From: Candidatus Kuenenia stuttgartensis
GTDB taxonomy: Bacteria; Planctomycetota; UBA1135; UBA2386
Direction of reading: 5' to 3'
NCBI GenBank assembly: GCA_945861365.1
Contig: CAMAUH010000183.1
Location: 1-8,095 of the forward strand
DNA: 8,095 nucleotides
The position numbers and the translations under genes are program-made. The number at the start of each line of letters is the position of its first letter. Within the stretch, counting starts at the first letter, position 1. The notes under the pieces were generated by a model. The model saw nothing but the letters and a program-made list of their open reading frames with translations, did not search any database and had not been told where the DNA came from. This document shows, piece after piece, positions 5,558 to 8,095 of this stretch.

Positions 5558-6070
5558 ATGTCGAACCCTCGCCCCTACTGGAACCCGTACCTGGCCGGGA
5601 TCGGGCTCGGCCTCGTGCTGCTGCTCGCCTACGTCGTGCTCGGCACGGGCCTCGGCGCCTCGGGCGGCATCACGCGCCTCGCCGTCGCCGCGACGCACAC
5701 CGCAGCCCCGCAGGTGGTGGCCGGCAACGAGTACCTGGCCAGCTACTACGCCTCCGGCAACCCGCTCTCGCACTACCTGGTGACCATGTTCGTCGGCACG
5801 CTGCTCGGCGGCTTCCTGTCGGCGTTCGCCGCGCGCCGCATCCAGCTCGGCGTCGAACGCGGCCCGACCGCGGGCGTCGCGCTGCGCCTGTCGCTGGCAC
5901 TGGTCGGCGGTGCTTTGGCCGGCCTCGGCGCCCGCTTCGCGCAGGGCTGCACATCGGGCCAGGCACTCTCCGGCGGCGCGATGCTGCAGACCGGCAGCTT
6001 CGTCTTCACCGGCGCCTGCTTCGCCGCGGCCTTCGCGCTCGCCCCGCTGGTGCGCAAGGAGTGGCGATGA
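5558..6070 (+). CDS. YeeE/YedE family sulfur-compound transporter, first half protein
   Basis: The product is 170 aa, an inner-membrane protein with about four hydrophobic segments (near residues 11-32, 72-92, 105-125 and 145-165). The family signature GARFAQGCTSGQALSGGA (124-141) holds C131; another cysteine, C154, lies in TGACFA. YeeE/YedE proteins move thiosulfate or other reduced sulfur compounds through the membrane, using conserved cysteines along the path. Full-length members are roughly twice this size; here the second half is a separate gene, a known split arrangement. The ATG at 5558 lies 5 nt after the dioxygenase stop. The frame stays open far upstream, but only this start removes long overlap with the dioxygenase gene and gives the usual N-terminus. 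No Shine-Dalgarno is evident. The stop overlaps the next start (ATGA). Confidence 0.88.
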   Translation: MSNPRPYWNPYLAGIGLGLVLLLAYVVLGTGLGASGGITRLAVAATHTAAPQVVAGNEYLASYYASGNPLSHYLVTMFVGTLLGGFLSAFAARRIQLGVERGPTAGVALRLSLALVGGALAGLGARFAQGCTSGQALSGGAMLQTGSFVFTGACFAAAFALAPLVRKEWR

Positions 6071-6657
6071 ACCTCTTCGCCAATGGCCAGCTCGACACGC
6101 CCCTCGGCCTGCTGCTGGCACTGCTCGTCGGCACCGGCTTCGGCTTCTGGCTGGAACGCGCCGGCTTCGGCAGCAGCCGCAAGCTGACCGCGATCTTCTA
6201 CCTGCGCGACTTCGCGGTGCTGAAGGTCATGTTCGCCGCGATGGCCACCGCCGCCGTCGGCCTGCAGGTGCTGGCACTGCTCGGCCGGATCGACCTCGAT
6301 GCGCTCTACGTGCCGACCTCGGTGCTGTGGCCGCAAGCGATCGGCGGCCTGCTGTTCGGCCTCGGCTTCGTCGCCGGCGGTTGGTGCCCCGGCACCGCGG
6401 CCGTCGGCCTCGCCAGCGGCCGCCTCGACGCCCTCGTGTTCCTGCTCGGCGCCGGTGCTGGCAGCGTCGCGTTCGCCGGTGTGCAGCCGCAGATCGGCGA
6501 CCTGCTGCAGGCGGGCACGTGCGCGATCGGCTCGATCCCCGCGAACCTCGGCATCAGCGGCATGACCGGCGCGCTGGCACTGACCGGCATCGCGCTCGGC
6601 GCGTTCGTCGGCGCCACCATGGTCGAACGCTGGATGGCGAAGCGGAGCGTCGCATGA
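6067..6657 (+). CDS. YeeE/YedE family (DUF6691-like) sulfur-compound transporter, second half protein
   Basis: The product is 196 aa, an inner-membrane protein with about five hydrophobic segments (near residues 11-28, 48-72, 88-106, 121-140 and 167-186). The signature GLGFVAGGWCPGTAAVGLAS (98-117) followed by GRLDA carries the conserved cysteine C107 and is typical of the partner half of split YeeE/YedE transporters. A second cysteine, C152, lies in AGTCAIG. Its start overlaps the stop of the first half by 4 nt (ATGA) and its stop overlaps the next start in the same way, so 1:1 translation by coupling is likely. I infer that the two halves pair into one channel-like unit carrying thiosulfate or a similar sulfur species linked to the neighbouring rhodaneses. 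Confidence 0.87.
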   Translation: MNLFANGQLDTPLGLLLALLVGTGFGFWLERAGFGSSRKLTAIFYLRDFAVLKVMFAAMATAAVGLQVLALLGRIDLDALYVPTSVLWPQAIGGLLFGLGFVAGGWCPGTAAVGLASGRLDALVFLLGAGAGSVAFAGVQPQIGDLLQAGTCAIGSIPANLGISGMTGALALTGIALGAFVGATMVERWMAKRSVA

Positions 6658-7235
6658 ACGACGAACACAAGGACCTGGGCAAGCAGATCGTCGCCATCAC
6701 GGCGATGCTCGTCGTCATCATCGCCGCCGTGGCACTCGGCACGAGCCAGCCGACCAGCGGCGCGGCGACCTCGGATGCCACTGCCTGGCTGCAGCAGATC
6801 GAGAGCGGCGGCGACCACATCGAGCCGCACGAACTCGCCAGCGAACTGCTGCGCACGCCGCGCGACGTCGTGGTGGTCGACCTCCGCCCCGCCGCCGAGT
6901 TCGCGGGCTGGCACCTGCCCGGCGCCCTCAACCTGACCGTCCCGGACCTGTGCGGCGCCGCGGGTGCGGCCCTGTTCGCGACGCAACCGCGCCTGGTCGT
7001 GCTCTGCAGCGACGGCCCCGCCCACCCTGGCCAGGCCTGGCTCGAACTGCAGCGCCAGGGCCAGGCCGGCGTGAAGGTGCTCGCCGGCGGCCTCACCGAG
7101 TTCAAGGCCCGCATGCTGACGCCGCCGTCGCTGCGGGAAGGCGCGAGCGAAGCCGTCGCGATGGCAGCAAGTGCCGATTACCTCCGCCTGCGCGACCTGC
7201 TGCGCGGCACGACCCCGGACCAGAACAGCAAGTGA
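6654..7235 (+). CDS. Membrane-anchored single-domain rhodanese-like protein
   Basis: The product is 193 aa. Residues 11-29 (QIVAITAMLVVIIAAVALG) form one hydrophobic anchor, followed by a Ser/Thr/Ala linker and a rhodanese domain at about 55-155, most likely on the periplasmic side. Fold landmarks are VVVVDLRPAAEFAGWHLPGALNL (73-95), the strand RLVVLC (113-118) and KVLAGGLTEF (141-150). The presumed catalytic cysteine C118 sits in CSDGPAHP, which lacks the Arg usual in the CxxGxR loop, so catalysis may be altered. Rhodaneses transfer sulfane sulfur between thiosulfate or persulfides and thiol acceptors. The domain resembles the third rhodanese of the operon's dioxygenase (VVDVRPAWQFAEWTLPGAVN), suggesting shared ancestry. 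Start and stop both overlap neighbouring genes by a few bases. Confidence 0.85.
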   Translation: MNDEHKDLGKQIVAITAMLVVIIAAVALGTSQPTSGAATSDATAWLQQIESGGDHIEPHELASELLRTPRDVVVVDLRPAAEFAGWHLPGALNLTVPDLCGAAGAALFATQPRLVVLCSDGPAHPGQAWLELQRQGQAGVKVLAGGLTEFKARMLTPPSLREGASEAVAMAASADYLRLRDLLRGTTPDQNSK

Positions 7236-7603
7236 TGGCCAAGAAGAACCACGACCCCCTGTCGCCAGCGATGCTCGAGCAGGTCGCGCAGCAGTTCCGC
7301 GCGCTCGGCGAACCGTCGCGCCTGCAGCTGATGAACCTGCTGTTCGACGGCGAGTCCACCGTCGGCGAACTGGTCGAGCGTTCCGGCCTGTCGCTCGCCA
7401 ACGTCAGCAAGCACCTCGGCCACCTGCACAAGGTCCACTGGGTGACGCGCCGCAAGGTGGGCGTCAAGGTGCTGTATGCGCTCGCCGACGAGCGCACGTT
7501 CGGCCTGTGCGAGCTGATGTGCGACCGCGTGCGCAGCGTGACGAAGGCCGCCGTCGCCCGCATCGACGCACCGGCACCGAAGCAACCGCGGCGCCGCGGC
7601 TGA
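7235..7603 (+). CDS. ArsR/SmtB-family winged-helix repressor, probable sulfide/persulfide sensor
   Basis: The product is 122 aa, a typical ArsR length. Residues 16-36 (VAQQFRALGEPSRLQLMNLLF) are the family's start, followed by STVGELVERSGLSLANVSKHLGHL (41-64) with the recognition helix, and the wing VTRRKVGVKVLYALAD (70-85). Two cysteines, C92 and C96, lie in the C-terminal dimer helix (LCELMCDRV). BigR/SqrR persulfide sensors use two cysteines in different helices, so this CX3C pair is not that layout; metal or persulfide sensing are both possible, with the operon pointing to sulfur. The ATG at 7235 shares its A with the upstream TGA. It is last in the operon and is expected to bind the dyad at 3558-3587 and repress its own operon. 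The basic tail PKQPRRRG may aid DNA binding. Confidence 0.9.
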   Translation: MAKKNHDPLSPAMLEQVAQQFRALGEPSRLQLMNLLFDGESTVGELVERSGLSLANVSKHLGHLHKVHWVTRRKVGVKVLYALADERTFGLCELMCDRVRSVTKAAVARIDAPAPKQPRRRG

Positions 7604-8095
7604 TCAGTTCGCCAGCGGCTGCAGCTCGACGCGACGGAACTCGCAGGCGGCGCCCTCGGCCTGCAGCGCGATCTGGCCGCGCTCGGCCGTGCACTGCGTG
7701 CCGTGGTTGACCAGCGCGCCGTTGACGTGGATCACGATGTCGCGGCCGCGGCACTCGATGACCATCGTGTTCCATTCGCCGAGCGGCTTCTCGCTGCCGT
7801 CGGTGAGGTTCTTGATGCGGCGCGCCTTGTCGCCGTCGACGCCCCACTTGTCCTTCGGACCGCGGCGCGCCTCCATGTCCGGCACGGTGACGTCCTCGCC
7901 GATGCACCAGAAGTCGCCGGCGTTGCCGACGTGCAGCTGGCACTCGATCGACTGCGGGAACATGCCGTAGAGCCGCCGCGGCGCGGAGCTGTGCACCAGC
8001 ACGCCGCAGTTGCCCGGCTCGCCGGGCCAGCGCCATTCGACGGTCAGGCGGTAGTTCGCGAACGACGCATCGGTGATCAGGTGGCCTTCCGGCTT
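7604..8095 (-). CDS. DUF1080 (3-keto-disaccharide hydrolase-like) protein, C-terminal part, 5' end outside window
   Basis: The frame is open to the window edge and 163 residues are visible. The sequence matches the jelly-roll DUF1080 pattern: GHLITDASFANYRLTVEWRW, then GEPGNCGVLVHSS (family GNSGvxvh), MFPQSIECQL (family PxxiEvQl), HVGNAGDFWCIG, LGEWNTMVIECRGRDIVIHV and VNGALVNH, ending EFRRVELQPLAN. These are lectin/glucanase-like domains, usually exported and found in large numbers in Planctomycetota and Verrucomicrobiota; some members cleave 3-keto-glycosides. The signal peptide, if any, would be upstream of the window. GTG at 8000-8002 is internal: the family sequence continues past it to the edge. 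The stop codon abuts the ArsR stop codon directly. Confidence 0.9.
   Translation of the reverse strand, partial: KPEGHLITDASFANYRLTVEWRWPGEPGNCGVLVHSSAPRRLYGMFPQSIECQLHVGNAGDFWCIGEDVTVPDMEARRGPKDKWGVDGDKARRIKNLTDGSEKPLGEWNTMVIECRGRDIVIHVNGALVNHGTQCTAERGQIALQAEGAACEFRRVELQPLAN

Larger units (their letters stand above)
3573..7603 (+). other. Five-gene sulfane-sulfur operon
   Basis: All five genes run in one direction with a 5-nt gap and then overlaps ATGA (6067-6070), ATGA (6654-6657) and TGATG (7233-7237). No promoter-like AT patch occurs inside. The products cover sulfur-species transport (two YeeE/YedE halves), persulfide oxidation (MBL domain), sulfur transfer (four rhodanese domains, two with a cysteine) and sensing (ArsR). 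This is a bigR-like set of functions in a different gene order. Confidence 0.8.

Noticed and set aside
5428..6066. Upstream extension of the second YeeE/YedE frame
   Set aside because: It is Arg/Ala/Pro-rich and overlaps the first half. The ATG at 6067 gives the ATGA overlap and a normal N-terminus.
1..8095. CRISPR arrays, tRNA or rRNA genes, insertion sequences, riboswitches
   Set aside because: Reading both strands I found no regularly spaced direct repeats, no tRNA-like cloverleaf or CCA end, no transposase frame and no long leader that could hold a riboswitch.

Overview
This is a GC-rich (by eye about two thirds G+C), densely coding bacterial chromosome segment with ten protein genes, two of them cut by the window edges. 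I see no rRNA, tRNA, CRISPR array, insertion sequence or phage gene. The protein mix (a DUF1080-type secreted protein, a PD40/TolB-like propeller, many export signals), the high GC and the near absence of Shine-Dalgarno sequences suggest a high-GC member of the Planctomycetota or a similar phylum. That is inference from family content, not from a marker gene.

Left part (1-3521), an ordinary mixed region: the C-terminal end of a glutamine-hydrolysing asparagine synthetase; a small exported protein resembling DUF2911; a convergent lipoprotein gene on the minus strand, separated from it only by a perfect hairpin; a Cro/C1-type (XRE) regulator divergent from the lipoprotein gene across just 23 bp; and an exported PD40 beta-propeller protein. 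The 23-bp divergent gap is centred on the palindrome CTAGTCTAG, with exactly 7 nt from each edge to the two start codons. It looks like a shared, symmetric -10 element giving almost leaderless transcripts.

Central and right part (3558-7603), the main system: a five-gene sulfur operon on the plus strand. It encodes, in order, an MBL-fold persulfide-dioxygenase-like protein with three rhodanese domains and a predicted signal peptide; two half-size YeeE/YedE membrane proteins, which in this family carry thiosulfate or other reduced sulfur compounds; a membrane-anchored single-domain rhodanese; and an ArsR-family repressor. Gene spacing is 5 nt and then three successive start/stop overlaps, so the genes should be made together. 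An AT-rich dyad (TCAAC-6-GTTGA) lies over the first start codon and is the likely operator of the ArsR protein. The layout resembles the bigR operon of Xylella and Agrobacterium (ArsR sensor, persulfide dioxygenase, YeeE/YedE). It differs in three ways: the dioxygenase looks exported, two of the four rhodanese domains lack the catalytic cysteine, and the dioxygenase ends in a flexible Ala/Pro tail whose last residue is cysteine. Working model: envelope-side handling of persulfide and thiosulfate, sensed and switched on by the ArsR protein.

The right edge (7604-8095, minus strand) is the C-terminal part of a DUF1080 (3-keto-disaccharide hydrolase-like) protein. Its stop codon directly abuts the stop codon of the ArsR gene with no base between them.
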